Below, piece by piece: positions 18,389 through 28,098 of a DNA stretch of 64,000 bases (the first letter of the stretch is position 1; the number at the start of each line of letters is the position of its first letter). Both the position numbers and the translations under genes were made by a program. Location: NCBI RefSeq assembly GCF_025362475.1, contig NZ_JANYGH010000005.1, positions 62,001-126,000 on the forward strand. Reading direction: 5' to 3'. The notes below the pieces were generated by a model. It worked only from the letters and a program-made list of their open reading frames with translations, searched no databases and was not told the origin of the DNA. The DNA comes from Mucilaginibacter sp. GTDB lineage: Bacteria > Bacteroidota > Bacteroidia > Sphingobacteriales > Sphingobacteriaceae.

Positions 18389-21071
18389 ATAGTTTAATAT
18401 TTTTAAGCAGGGCAAAGGGCACCTGGTCCAATATGGTGCTCATTTTGATAACCAAATTGTGCTCTGATGCTTTTTCGCATAATAGATTATGCCATTTTAG
18501 TGGGGCCTCAACAGGCAATTCTATATGTGTATCTTCCCAATTGATGGAGCCTGGGTTGCGGTGGTCTGGGCTTATTTGAGCCAGATGAAGAGGTATAATC
18601 ACTATGTACCAATCTCCTTGATATTGCCGGGCAAAGGCCATTATATTTTTCTCATATTTCCCTGTAACCGCCAAAGGTATATATAAGCCTTTTTCAAAAA
18701 TTATGGGATTATTTTTTCGTTCACCAAACAACAATTGAGTAAGCCAGAGTTTGATATTGGCATTTTGCCTTTTATTCCATAGCTCATCAAAGGAGACATT
18801 ATCTTTAGTTAATTGGTTTAAATTATTGGCTCTTAATTCATAATCCACCGGGCGGCGGTTGTCAGGGTCAACCATGCTCAGGTCCCAATATTCGCAACCC
18901 TGGTAAACATCTGGGGTACCAGGGCAAGTGAATTTTAGAATAGTTTGCGCTAAAGAGTTTATAATGCCGTAATCAGCGATTTTATTTAGCAATGGTTGAA
19001 AGCTATAATTGAAATCGCTTTGTGGTTGCAGTATTGATTCAATGAATCTTTTGCAACTTTCTTCATATTTTTCATTTGGCTCTGCCCATTGTGTATGGCG
19101 TTTAGCTTCGCGCAAACCTTTAATCAGGTATTCTTGCAGGCGGTTTAAGAAATCGTCATCTTCCCCTGGCATCGGGAAACTTCCGGTTATGCTTTGGTAA
19201 AGAAGATATTCGTCGTTGGCATCGGGTGCACCATCAGTTTTAAATTTGCTGTTAATATTTTGCCAGTGCGCGACCATTTTTAACCAATCCTCAGCAAGAT
19301 CAGTTAAAACATTTAATCTTGCCCTTACACCTTCACCTCGTTTAGTATCATGAGTTGATGTTGCATTAATAGCCAGCGGATATTGCTGCTGTCTTTGAAT
19401 CATAGTACTGTGAAACTCATCTACCAATAGTCCGAAAGTTTTTGGCGTATCACCAACTTCGTTGTGACCGATAAACCGATCATAGGTATACATTAGGGTA
19501 TCTTCTACTCCTTTGGCCATCAGCGGGCCTGTAAATTGCATACAGCGTTGGTAAAACTGTAGTATGCGCTGGCCCACATCATCATCATTTTCTTTAATCA
19601 ATATGTTTTGCAACATATCTGCGCCTTTTTCAAGTTCCGGTTTAGCATCACGGATGCTTTTAAATATTTCTGTAACCGCTTTTTGTTCATCAAGTGGCAG
19701 GGGGAAACTATTGCCATAATATCTGTAAACCGGGCACCTGATCAAAAATTCGGCTATTACAGTTTTGATATCATTTGTTTTTATTGCATCCTGATCTGCA
19801 AGTTCCAGATCACAAAATAACTGGTACAGGTTTTCCAGTTCGCCGGCCATGTGCTCATGTAAAATGAGCGACTTCTTATTAAAAATCGCTTTGGTTATAG
19901 GTTGTTTTTCTTTAGTAAACTCGCGGTAAAAATCTGCAAAAGCTTTTTTATTTTCTGTTTGGGTAAACAGGTTGTTTATTGCCGCCAGGAAATCATACCC
20001 CGTACTGCCTTGTACCGGCCAGCTATCCGGAAATTTTTCGCCGTCTTCCAATATCTTTTCTACTACAATATAGGTTTCGTTGCCGGTAAGTGCGCGCAGG
20101 CGTTCCAGGTATTCGGCGGGATCATACAATCCGTCGATATGATCTAAACGAAGGCCCTGTACAATATCTTTATCTAGTAATGATTTAATCAGCTCATGGT
20201 ATTTATCAAACACCTTTGGAAGTTGCATATTGAGGCAGATAAGCCCATTCACCGTAAAAAATCTGCGAAAATTGATCTGCTTTTCTGTCTCCTGCCAAAA
20301 GCATAACTGGTAATATTGCTCGCTTGATATTTGCTGCAATAATGATGTATCCTTATTTATTTTATCAATAGATGCCTGGATGAATTTTTTTGTATCATCA
20401 TGTTTATAAATAGAAGCCAGTTGTTCTTTCAATTCCGTAAACCGGATACCGAAAGAAATATTATCATCTGCTTGCTGTAGTTCCTTTGCCTCTGCAATTA
20501 ACAGCGTAATTAATTCATTAGGTTCTTTGGTAATTTGCAGAATGGTTATATAGGCATGCAGATTCAACGGGTAATACTGTTCACCGTATGTAAAAGCAAA
20601 ACTATTTTCTTTAAAAACTATTTTAATCTGCCCGTCTTTTAATGCATCTTCAAACGGTTCGCCTAAAAAAGGAACCATTAGCCGGCTATTATAGATCGGA
20701 GCCGACCAAATGATGTCAAAAAAATCAACGTATTCAGATCGTTTACCTTTCTCCAGCACATCCATCAGCCATTTGTTGCTTTGATGATAGGCCATATGAT
20801 TAGGCACAATATCCTGCAACCAGCTAATGTTGTGTTTTTTAAGTGTTTTGCTGATTAATTCCAATTCCTGCAAGGAGCCAATCTCCGGGTTGATGACCAA
20901 GGGATTAACCACATCATAACCATGTGTGCTGCCCGGTGCGGCTTCAAAAATAGGGGAGGCGTATAAGGTGCTGATCCCCAATTGTTGGAGGTAAGGAATA
21001 ATAGCCTTTAAATGATTAAAGGTGAAGTTTTTATTGAACTGGATCCTATACGTTGCAACGGGGTTATGCAT
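18387..21071 (-). CDS. treY: Maltooligosyltrehalose synthase
   Basis: TreY is a GH13 enzyme that turns the reducing-end alpha-1,4 bond of maltooligosaccharides into an alpha-1,1 bond. Typical features are YRIQFNKNFTF at the start, YASPIFEAAPGSTHGYDV, the nucleophile region GLRLDHIDGLYDP, acid/base segment VEKILEDGEKFP, and GTPDVYQGCEYWDLSMVDPDNRRPVDY near the end. The 894-residue length fits. Its start overlaps the treZ end by 8 bp. With treZ and glgX it completes a route from glycogen to trehalose. Confidence 0.93.
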   Translation of the reverse strand: MHNPVATYRIQFNKNFTFNHLKAIIPYLQQLGISTLYASPIFEAAPGSTHGYDVVNPLVINPEIGSLQELELISKTLKKHNISWLQDIVPNHMAYHQSNKWLMDVLEKGKRSEYVDFFDIIWSAPIYNSRLMVPFLGEPFEDALKDGQIKIVFKENSFAFTYGEQYYPLNLHAYITILQITKEPNELITLLIAEAKELQQADDNISFGIRFTELKEQLASIYKHDDTKKFIQASIDKINKDTSLLQQISSEQYYQLCFWQETEKQINFRRFFTVNGLICLNMQLPKVFDKYHELIKSLLDKDIVQGLRLDHIDGLYDPAEYLERLRALTGNETYIVVEKILEDGEKFPDSWPVQGSTGYDFLAAINNLFTQTENKKAFADFYREFTKEKQPITKAIFNKKSLILHEHMAGELENLYQLFCDLELADQDAIKTNDIKTVIAEFLIRCPVYRYYGNSFPLPLDEQKAVTEIFKSIRDAKPELEKGADMLQNILIKENDDDVGQRILQFYQRCMQFTGPLMAKGVEDTLMYTYDRFIGHNEVGDTPKTFGLLVDEFHSTMIQRQQQYPLAINATSTHDTKRGEGVRARLNVLTDLAEDWLKMVAHWQNINSKFKTDGAPDANDEYLLYQSITGSFPMPGEDDDFLNRLQEYLIKGLREAKRHTQWAEPNEKYEESCKRFIESILQPQSDFNYSFQPLLNKIADYGIINSLAQTILKFTCPGTPDVYQGCEYWDLSMVDPDNRRPVDYELRANNLNQLTKDNVSFDELWNKRQNANIKLWLTQLLFGERKNNPIIFEKGLYIPLAVTGKYEKNIMAFARQYQGDWYIVIIPLHLAQISPDHRNPGSINWEDTHIELPVEAPLKWHNLLCEKASEHNLVIKMSTILDQVPFALLKNIKL

Positions 21072-22899
21072 AATATTGAGTATATATGAGTACAGACTCT
21101 GGGGGGAGCTGCATATTGCCTGTACTTATAATCTCTGCAGAGGCTATTGGTCCGTTCCATTTAGGCTCGGCAGAATCAAACAGTTTTTGCCATTGATTTA
21201 TTCCGTTGGGGATTTTTATATCCTGATATAGTCTGGAGAAGTTTAACAGGCTAAGTGTTTTTTGCTCTTCGGTCCATCGTTCAATCATTAATGTTTGAGT
21301 TGTTTCATCAACGGTGACACTTATATTTTCGCGATTAGTGCTTTTAATAGCTGGCTGTCGTTTTTTTAGTTTGATAAGACTTTTGTAATACCGCAGCATT
21401 ACATTGTGCAATCCCTTGTCCAATAAGTGCCAATTTAGTTTGGAGTTTTCAAAAGTGGATAAGGCCTGCGGGTCTGGAGCTTGCCCTTGTGAATGAAAAT
21501 CGGCAAATTCTTCTTTACGGCCTTTTCGCACAGCTTTAATCAATTTTTCGTCGGTATGGCTTACAAAAAACTGGAATGGGTTGGGTTCGCTCCATTCCTC
21601 GCCCATGAATAGCATCGGTAAAAACGGGCTAACCATAATCGCGCCTGCCATTAGCTTTTGCATCTCGAAACTGAACAATTGGCTTGAGCGCTCTCCAAGC
21701 ATCCTATTTCCCACCTGGTCGTGATTTTGGGAAAACACCACAAATTGTTGCCCGTTGATACCCTCGGTTGTTGTGCCGAAGGTTTTTTGTCGTTGTTGGG
21801 AATATTGCCCGTGATATACGTATCCGTTTTGGTAAGCGATTGCTAAATCGGATATGCCATTAAAATCTGTGTAATAACCATTACGTTCACCACCAGCTGT
21901 TACGCGCAAGGAGTGGTGAAACTCATCTATCCACTGTGCGTTAAAACCATATCCGTCTTTTTGAATGGGGTTAATATAACGGGTGTCGTTAAGGTCGCAC
22001 TCGGCTATCAGGTAATGGGTTCTTCCCGATTCTTCCATTAGTTGGGCCACGTGCTGATTGATCTCCCGTAAAATATGATTCGGACTAAAGTCTCGTATGG
22101 CGTGTACGGCATCCATGCGCAGGGCATCTACATGAAAATCCCGGAACCACATCAATACATTCTCAATAAAATATCGTCTTACTTCGTCGCAACCTGCGTC
22201 ATCAAAATTGATAGCACTGCCCCAGGGGGTATGATATTTATCTGTAAAATAGGGTCCGAAATTTGCAAAATAATTACCCTCCGGGCCCAGGTGATTGTAA
22301 ACAACATCCAAAATAACAGCTAAACCTTTGCTATGGCAGGTATTAATCAATTGCTGTAGACCCGCAGGGCCCCCGTAGCTATTTTGTACCGCGAATGGAA
22401 AAACACCGTCATAACCCCAGTTTCTTTCTCCCGGAAACTGCGAAACAGGCATAATCTCAATTGCTGTAATGCCCAGTTCAACCAAATGGTTCAGTTTATC
22501 CTCAATACCTTTAAATGTACTATTCTGGGTAAATGTGCCGGTGTGCAACTCATAAATAATATAATCAGCAAGCGGAATATTTTGCCATTGATTATCGGTC
22601 CAGTCAAAAACTTTTAAATCAAATGCCTCTGATGGGCCGTGTACACCCTGGGGTTGAAGTAACGAAGCCGGATCTGGTAATTGTTTACCATCTACATTAA
22701 ACCAATAGTTATCACCGGGCTTAAGGTGATTGGTTTTCAATGTCCAGTATCCGTATTCTTCTTTAACTAAAGGATGCTCAAGCGCATCTAACTTTAGCAA
22801 AACCTCACCTGCATTTGGTGCCCAAACCCTCACTTGTGCAAATCCGGGATAATTAAAATTAATACCTAATGTTCTGTTATTGGTGTTTTGTTTCTCCAT
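21064..22899 (-). CDS. treZ: Maltooligosyltrehalose trehalohydrolase
   Basis: TreZ releases free trehalose from maltooligosyltrehalose. An N-terminal CBM48-like domain (VRVWAPNAGEVLLKL) precedes the GH13 barrel; ILDVVYNHLGPEGNY, DALRMDAVHAI (nucleophile Asp) and LIAECDLNDTRY (acid/base Glu) are the catalytic blocks. FLPMLFMGEEWSEPNPFQFFVSH is a family signature. At 611 residues the length is normal. It overlaps treY by 8 bp and glgX by 23 bp, so the three are translated from one message. Confidence 0.93.
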   Translation of the reverse strand: MEKQNTNNRTLGINFNYPGFAQVRVWAPNAGEVLLKLDALEHPLVKEEYGYWTLKTNHLKPGDNYWFNVDGKQLPDPASLLQPQGVHGPSEAFDLKVFDWTDNQWQNIPLADYIIYELHTGTFTQNSTFKGIEDKLNHLVELGITAIEIMPVSQFPGERNWGYDGVFPFAVQNSYGGPAGLQQLINTCHSKGLAVILDVVYNHLGPEGNYFANFGPYFTDKYHTPWGSAINFDDAGCDEVRRYFIENVLMWFRDFHVDALRMDAVHAIRDFSPNHILREINQHVAQLMEESGRTHYLIAECDLNDTRYINPIQKDGYGFNAQWIDEFHHSLRVTAGGERNGYYTDFNGISDLAIAYQNGYVYHGQYSQQRQKTFGTTTEGINGQQFVVFSQNHDQVGNRMLGERSSQLFSFEMQKLMAGAIMVSPFLPMLFMGEEWSEPNPFQFFVSHTDEKLIKAVRKGRKEEFADFHSQGQAPDPQALSTFENSKLNWHLLDKGLHNVMLRYYKSLIKLKKRQPAIKSTNRENISVTVDETTQTLMIERWTEEQKTLSLLNFSRLYQDIKIPNGINQWQKLFDSAEPKWNGPIASAEIISTGNMQLPPESVLIYTQYYA

Positions 22900-25024
22900 T
22901 GTGAATCAGTTGATGCTGAAGTAATACAACGGATCGTCCTTCAACTTGTATAGTATCCTCTGCTTTAAATTTGCCTTTTACCTCTTCGTTGGGGTTTTTA
23001 TGTGTGTCAATAAGTAGCTCCCAATCCTTAGCGTATTTATTTGTTGGTAGCTTATAGCTAAGTGGTTCGTCATGAGCGTTAAATATCACGTAAAAGCTAT
23101 CGTCAATTACTTTATTTCCCTCGTCATTTACGCTATGTAGTCCTAAACCATTTAAAAAAATGGCAACTGATTTGGCAAAATCATGATTCCAGTTATCCTC
23201 ACTCATTTCAGATCCATCGGGCAAAAACCAGGCGATATCAGCTACTCCGCTTTTAGTTACGGCCTCGCCGTTAAACCAGTTTTTTCTTGAAAATGCAGCA
23301 TGCTCTTTTCGTAGTTTTATGAGCTTACGGGTAAATTCCATTAAATCTTTATCCATGGTTTCCCAGTTGATCCATGAAATTTCATTATCCTGGCAATAAG
23401 TATTGTTGTTGCCCTTTTGGGTGCGGCTCATCTCGTCGCCTGCCACCAGCATTGGCACCCCTTGTGATAGGAATAATGTTGTTAAAAAATTACGCTTTTG
23501 TTTTTCGCGCAATTCATTGATTTTTTCATCCTCGGTTGGGCCCTCAACGCCGCAGTTCCATGAGCGGTTGTGGCTTTCGCCATCATTATTATCCTCTCCA
23601 TTGGCTTCATTGTGCTTTTCATTATAAGATACAAGATCATTTAGGGTAAAGCCGTCATGAGCGGTTACAAAGTTGATACTTGCCGTTGGGCGGCGGTATA
23701 ATTTGTATAGATCAGAACTGCCTGTTATGCGGTCGCCAAATTCAGCCAGTGAACTTTCCGTACCACTCCAGAAATCCCGGATGCTGTCCCGGTATTTACC
23801 GTTCCATTCGCCCCATCCCGGCGGAAACTTGCCAACCTGGTAGCCGCCTTCGCCAACATCCCAGGGTTCGGCAATTAGTTTTACTTGCGATATGCACGGA
23901 TCCTGGTGAATAATATCAAAAAAAGCACTCAGGCGATTCACCTCATGCAATTCGCGGGCAAGTGTAGCGGCAAGGTCAAAGCGGAAACCATCAACATGCA
24001 TTTCCAGGATCCAATAGCGCAGGCTATCCATCATTAGGCGCAGCACATTGGGCAAATTGGCATTAAGTGTGTTGCCTGTACCGGTGTAGTCCATGTAAAA
24101 TCGTTTGTCTTCGGTAAGGCGGTAATAAGAGGAGTTGTCAATGCCGCGGAAAGATAAGGTAGGGCCCATGTGGCTACCTTCGCCGGTATGATTGTAAACC
24201 ACATCAAGTATCACTTCAATACCCGCCTTGTGCAATTCCTTTACCATAGTTTTAAACTCCCTTACCTGCTCACCCTGCACTCCGCAGGAAGAGTACCTGC
24301 AATCAGGAGCAAAAAAGCCCATTGTATTGTAGCCCCAATAATTGGTAAGGCCGTTTTCAACCAGGTGTCTGTCGTTTAAAAAGTGGTGCACCGGCATTAA
24401 TTCAATGGCAGTTATACCCAGGTCCTTTAAGTATTTAATAGTTACAGGGTGTCCAATAGCCGCGTACGTACCCCTGATGCTCTCAGGTATTTGGGGATTC
24501 ATTTTGGTAAAACCCTTTACATGCGCTTCATAAATAACCGAATTAAAATATTCAATGTCAGGAGGTTTGTCGCCTTCCCAATCGAAATTATGATCAATAA
24601 CTACTGATTTTGGAACAAAGGCTGCATTGTCGGTCTCGCTAAAGCTAAGGTCTTCATCCGGGCTGCCAATTTGGTATCCGAATAAAGAATCGTCCCAATT
24701 GATAGTTCCGGAAATTGCCTTGGCATAAGGGTCAAGCAGCAGTTTATTAGGATTAAAGCGGTGTCCATTTTCGGGTTCATAGGGGCCGCTCACCCTGTAG
24801 CCATAAAGCTGCCCGGGTTTTAAACCGGGGATATAAACATGCCATATCAGTTCAGAGTATTCGGTGATTTGTATTCTTTCTGATTCAATTTCGTCATTAG
24901 GAGCGTTAAACAAACAAAGTTCAACGCCAGTAGCATTCTCGGAATATAGTGTGAAGTTGACGCCCTTACCATCCCATGTAGCGCCAAGCGGGAATGATTT
25001 ACCGGGGTATGTTGTAATTTTCAT
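22877..25024 (-). CDS. glgX: Glycogen debranching enzyme GlgX/TreX
   Basis: This GH13 isoamylase removes alpha-1,6 branches, giving linear maltooligosaccharides for TreY. The start PGKSFPLGATWDGKGVNFTLYSENA is a CBM48 domain; DVVYNHTGEGSHMGP, GFRFDLAATLARE (nucleophile) and LIAEPWDVGEGGYQ (acid/base) follow, with the VTAHDGFTLNDLVSYNEKHN block specific to GlgX. The 715-residue length is typical. As first gene of glgX-treZ-treY it is better seen as TreX, serving trehalose synthesis under osmotic or desiccation stress; that role is inferred. Confidence 0.92.
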   Translation of the reverse strand: MKITTYPGKSFPLGATWDGKGVNFTLYSENATGVELCLFNAPNDEIESERIQITEYSELIWHVYIPGLKPGQLYGYRVSGPYEPENGHRFNPNKLLLDPYAKAISGTINWDDSLFGYQIGSPDEDLSFSETDNAAFVPKSVVIDHNFDWEGDKPPDIEYFNSVIYEAHVKGFTKMNPQIPESIRGTYAAIGHPVTIKYLKDLGITAIELMPVHHFLNDRHLVENGLTNYWGYNTMGFFAPDCRYSSCGVQGEQVREFKTMVKELHKAGIEVILDVVYNHTGEGSHMGPTLSFRGIDNSSYYRLTEDKRFYMDYTGTGNTLNANLPNVLRLMMDSLRYWILEMHVDGFRFDLAATLARELHEVNRLSAFFDIIHQDPCISQVKLIAEPWDVGEGGYQVGKFPPGWGEWNGKYRDSIRDFWSGTESSLAEFGDRITGSSDLYKLYRRPTASINFVTAHDGFTLNDLVSYNEKHNEANGEDNNDGESHNRSWNCGVEGPTEDEKINELREKQKRNFLTTLFLSQGVPMLVAGDEMSRTQKGNNNTYCQDNEISWINWETMDKDLMEFTRKLIKLRKEHAAFSRKNWFNGEAVTKSGVADIAWFLPDGSEMSEDNWNHDFAKSVAIFLNGLGLHSVNDEGNKVIDDSFYVIFNAHDEPLSYKLPTNKYAKDWELLIDTHKNPNEEVKGKFKAEDTIQVEGRSVVLLQHQLIHNGETKHQ

Positions 25025-25197
25025 ATGCGATTAGGGGATATTAAATTTCATATTACACCAATTAAATTAAAATCAGGTTGATTTGTTTGGCGGTACACCA
25101 TATTTTGTTTTTCCATGTTGATAATCAATGTGAAACCTGAATTTTATGGTTGCCTTTTGTGTAAATAAGTTAATTTGTAATTGATAGTTTTGCTGAG

Positions 25198-25205
25198 TAA
25201 ATTTG
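25198..25205 (+). promoter_or_regulatory. -7 box of the receiver-protein gene
   Basis: TAAATTTG matches TAnnTTTG, with TTTG at 25174-25177, 20 nt upstream. It puts transcription start near 25209, which excludes the upstream start at 25181 and supports the ATG at 25229. Confidence 0.6.
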
Positions 25206-25228
25206 TGTATCTACTTAAAACCAAACCT

Positions 25229-25594
25229 ATGAGCAAAAAAATATTTGTTGTGGAAGACGATTCAGACTTGTCTGAAGCTATACAGATCGTCCTTAGAGAA
25301 GAGGGTTATTGCACCGTTGCATCTCTTGATAAAAACTCCATCAAAGGAGTGATTCTTCATATGCCAGATCTTGTTTTGGTTGATAATAAACTAAAGGACG
25401 GCTTTGGCAGCGAACTATGCCGGGCCATAAAACAGCATCCGTTAACCAGTCATATCCCGGTTATACTGATATCGGGATATCCTGATCTTGCAGATATCGC
25501 TAAAGCCTGTGGGGCTGATGCCTGGTTAAGCAAGCCATTTGAATTAACTGCACTAACCAACCTGGTCGGCCATTATGTAAAGCATGCGGCTTAA
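25229..25594 (+). CDS. Receiver-only response regulator
   Basis: A stand-alone CheY-like receiver domain of 121 residues: the acidic pair in VVEDDSD (9-11), phospho-acceptor Asp52 (LVLVDNKLKDG), the conserved Ser/Thr strand (VILISGYPD) and the KPF lysine near 102. There is no output domain. No kinase is adjacent, so it is an orphan that probably accepts phosphate from a kinase encoded elsewhere. It is divergent from the trehalose operon. Confidence 0.85.
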   Translation: MSKKIFVVEDDSDLSEAIQIVLREEGYCTVASLDKNSIKGVILHMPDLVLVDNKLKDGFGSELCRAIKQHPLTSHIPVILISGYPDLADIAKACGADAWLSKPFELTALTNLVGHYVKHAA

Positions 25595-25606
25595 TCGTTA
25601 AGCAAT

Positions 25607-25640
25607 ATCCAAACCATTTTTACAATAAAATGGTTTGGAT
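25607..25640. terminator. Hairpin downstream of the receiver gene
   Basis: Perfect 14-bp arms, ATCCAAACCATTTT and its complement, enclose 6 nt. It starts 12 nt after the stop codon. There is no T-run after the stem, so it may be a stabilising or weak bidirectional terminator. Confidence 0.5.
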
Positions 25641-25756
25641 AAATACATTGAATGAGGCTTAAATTTGTTTAATCAATTCCACCAGCAAAGGCTCAAGTCA
25701 ATAACGGCAAATCAAAACATCACGTTTAAACAGGATCAACATTAAGTTGTGATAAA

Positions 25757-26281
25757 TTAACTCAATGTAACTGTGCTATCTGGTGTTCCTGTCGCCTTTC
25801 TCCCCGACCTGATTTTTATAACCTGGTATAGCACGCCTACAATGTAAAGTACAACAAGGATGAGCAGTCCCATTTTTGCTACCGGGTCATTTGGGTCGGC
25901 GGCCAGCGGGTGGCTTATAGGTAGCCTGGTTAAAGTTTCAATAGTTGCAGGAATCATCGAGAAAAACAAGGTTGATGACATTACTATAGTTTGAATATAA
26001 TCGGCACCTTTCCCCAAAAATTTGATTGATTTGGCATATACGCCAATGGGGAGCAATACTAAAACAATAACTGCCAGGCCATGCCCAGCACTTAAATGTC
26101 CGGTTTTCATGATCGGCAATGCCGTAAGGCAGGCAATTGCTGTTAAAGTTATATATAACTTACCAACAGCAGTTGCGGGGTCTATTTTCCCATAACGGAT
26201 TAAAGCGTATAATGCAATGAGAACAGCGAGGATACTAACAGCAGTATGGAAAATTCCGAGCGGGGATAGGTGATTAGGCAT
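25757..26281 (-). CDS. Polytopic membrane protein of unknown function
   Basis: A 174-residue protein with about five hydrophobic helices: residues ~9-28, ~42-58, ~68-84, ~98-115 and ~138-157. The N-terminus (HLSPLGIFHTAVSILAVLIALYALIRYGKIDP) and a GHGLAVIVLVLLPIG segment may be recognisable in homologues, but I cannot assign a family. It stands alone, and downstream lies only the hairpin region. The start ATG at 26281 gives a sensible first helix. Confidence 0.65.
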   Translation of the reverse strand: MPNHLSPLGIFHTAVSILAVLIALYALIRYGKIDPATAVGKLYITLTAIACLTALPIMKTGHLSAGHGLAVIVLVLLPIGVYAKSIKFLGKGADYIQTIVMSSTLFFSMIPATIETLTRLPISHPLAADPNDPVAKMGLLILVVLYIVGVLYQVIKIRSGRKATGTPDSTVTLS

Positions 26282-26348
26282 AACTGTGAATTTAAAGATT
26301 AAAAGGATCTGGATAAAACTTATCAGTATTTACACCGATAACCTAAAG

Positions 26349-26507
26349 TTACATATAAGATAATGTAAATGCAAACAGCTGTGCCACAGTATTATTTAAA
26401 AGCCCTGGCAATTGCTGCTCTGTAATGGTGGCCATAATTTGATATCTGGCTGCATTAGGATGCACGCCATCAACAGTTTCTTTATTTAGGGCGCTTATCG
26501 GCAGGTT
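26349..26507 (-). pseudogene. Remnant of an SGNH/GDSL hydrolase (C-terminal end)
   Basis: Read on the minus strand, about 50 codons encode the end of an SGNH esterase or lipase: after NLPISALNKE comes DGVHPNAARYQIMA, which is block V with the catalytic Asp and His. The frame ends in TAA at 26349-26351, but directly before it, at 26508-26510, there is an in-frame stop, and no start or N-terminal catalytic Ser block is found upstream. So this is a decayed gene end and not a working enzyme. Confidence 0.65.
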
Positions 26508-26611
26508 TTAAACAGGTGTAAATAATCTGTCAGTTAAATTCCTGTAATATTTAATTAATAGTTATCAAACTATTAAAACAGTTGCTTGTTATCTGGTTAT
26601 ATCTGTTAATT

Positions 26612-26923
26612 ATGGAAACCTTTAAAGAACATGAATCAGTGGTTTATACCGATGCCGAAGGAAGTTTGATAGATACCTTTGTTGTATTTGATACGGATAA
26701 TGTAACCGGCTTAACGCATATCAACCATATGAATCTTAAAGTTCCCTCAGAAACCTTACAGCTTCATCCGGCTACTATAGCAAAATATAACTTGCCTATG
26801 CAGGATGCATTTAGTTTTGAGATATTTAAAAAACTGAAAGAAAAACATTATGAATCGGTAACGCCGGTAGTAAAAAACACTTTAAAGGCTGCACCCGGCT
26901 TTAAGTTGGCAAAAGCATCTTAA
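26612..26923 (+). CDS. Small soluble protein of unknown function
   Basis: A 103-residue protein without signal peptide or membrane helix. It has an acidic N-terminal half (HESVVYTDAEGSLIDTFVVFDTD) and a basic C-terminal third (KKLKEKHYESVTPVVKNTLKA). I use the ATG at 26612; an upstream in-frame start would add a hydrophobic MLVIWLYLLI that looks like untranslated sequence. I do not recognise the family. A clear terminator follows, which supports a real monocistronic gene. Confidence 0.6.
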   Translation: METFKEHESVVYTDAEGSLIDTFVVFDTDNVTGLTHINHMNLKVPSETLQLHPATIAKYNLPMQDAFSFEIFKKLKEKHYESVTPVVKNTLKAAPGFKLAKAS

Positions 26924-26944
26924 ATCACCAAAAAAATCTCACCA

Positions 26945-26983
26945 TAAAAAACTCCATTTGTTTATCGCGAATGGAGTTTTTTT
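26945..26983 (+). terminator. Intrinsic terminator
   Basis: Stem AACTCCATT/AATGGAGTT with flanking A and T runs. It may work for both the + gene ending at 26923 and the AraC gene ending at 27024. Confidence 0.8.
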
Positions 26984-27023
26984 ATATTAATACGCTGTTA
27001 TTTAATGGCAAATGTTGAAATAT

Positions 27024-27959
27024 CTACAATGAGGAACTTACATGCTGTTTCCTGAACATAACAGGAGATAGCTGTGTATGTTTTTTAAAATAATTGCTAA
27101 AGTGTGTCGACTCGGTAAAGCCTAAACGGTAGGCAATTTCCTTAATAGATATGGTCGAGTTTTGTAACAGCGCCTTAGCTTCAGATATTGTTTTTTCGGC
27201 TATCCAGGTACCAATTGCCTTCCCGGTTTTTATTTTGATAACGTTGCTTAAATAATTAGGGTGCAAGCTTTGGGCATCGGCATAATCCTGTACACGGTAA
27301 GCTTTTTCAACAAGGCCATTACTCAGGTCGCGATAATGTTTTTCGAGCGTGCGCTTAAACTCCTTTACTATCTGCGAACTGCGGTTCCCTTCATAAATGG
27401 GGTTGTAATCTTTCCAAAAATACTCTTTTACTTTTAACAGCAATACAACAAACAGGTTCCCGATAATGCGATTGCGATAGGCGCTTTGAGCCTGGTACTC
27501 CTTTGATATCTGCAGGTAAAGCTGCTCAAACTCTGCAAAAGCGGTCGGAGCCAAAACCCGTGGCTGTACGGTTTCGGCAAGCAGGAACGGAAACTCCTCA
27601 AAAATATCCGGGTGAACATTCTCTTTCAGGAAGGATTCACTAAGGGTAATCAGGTATACCTCTTCTATATTATACCAGTTGTATGATTTGTAATGCCCCG
27701 GGTTTGTAAAATAAATGGTTCCGGGTACGGTATCAAACACCAGCTCATCAGTAGTATACTTTCCCGAGCCATCTTTTACAAAAACAAAAGAAAAAAAGTT
27801 TGGCCTGAACACCAGCGACTGATAAGGCAAATTCTTGTGGATATCCTTCAAATTGTGAATTACAAAGTCGGTTTTATCATCAATACAATCAGCAGGCAAA
27901 CCAAAATGAATGTATTGTTCTTTGAGATTATTGAAGATCAGTTTTTCTTCTTCTTTCAT
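27024..27959 (-). CDS. AraC-family transcriptional regulator
   Basis: The N-terminal ~190 residues form a cupin-like sensor (DTVPGTIYFTNPGHYKSYNW). The C-terminal AraC DNA-binding domain has both helix-turn-helix units: VQDYADAQSLHPNYLSNVIKIKTGKAIGTWI and STISIKEIAYRLGFTESTHFSNYFKKHTQLSPVMFR. At 311 residues it is full length. It is divergent from cysQ (139 bp gap), but AraC targets are often elsewhere. Inducer unknown. Confidence 0.88.
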   Translation of the reverse strand: MKEEEKLIFNNLKEQYIHFGLPADCIDDKTDFVIHNLKDIHKNLPYQSLVFRPNFFSFVFVKDGSGKYTTDELVFDTVPGTIYFTNPGHYKSYNWYNIEEVYLITLSESFLKENVHPDIFEEFPFLLAETVQPRVLAPTAFAEFEQLYLQISKEYQAQSAYRNRIIGNLFVVLLLKVKEYFWKDYNPIYEGNRSSQIVKEFKRTLEKHYRDLSNGLVEKAYRVQDYADAQSLHPNYLSNVIKIKTGKAIGTWIAEKTISEAKALLQNSTISIKEIAYRLGFTESTHFSNYFKKHTQLSPVMFRKQHVSSSL

Positions 27960-28049
27960 AAGGATCGGTATCTAAGGTAAAATTAAATCAATCTGATACC
28001 ATAACACATGCTACCATTAAATAAAAATTAAGTTAAGGGGCAAATATTG

Positions 28050-28086
28050 ATAGCAATAGCTATTATTGGAAAATATGTATTGCTAT
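28050..28086. promoter_or_regulatory. Inverted repeat upstream of cysQ
   Basis: ATAGCAATA (28050-28058) and TATTGCTAT (28078-28086) are perfect 9-bp arms, ending 12 nt before the cysQ ATG. It could be an operator in the divergent araC/cysQ gap or a leader hairpin. Confidence 0.35.
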
Positions 28087-28098
28087 TGATCTGCTTTT

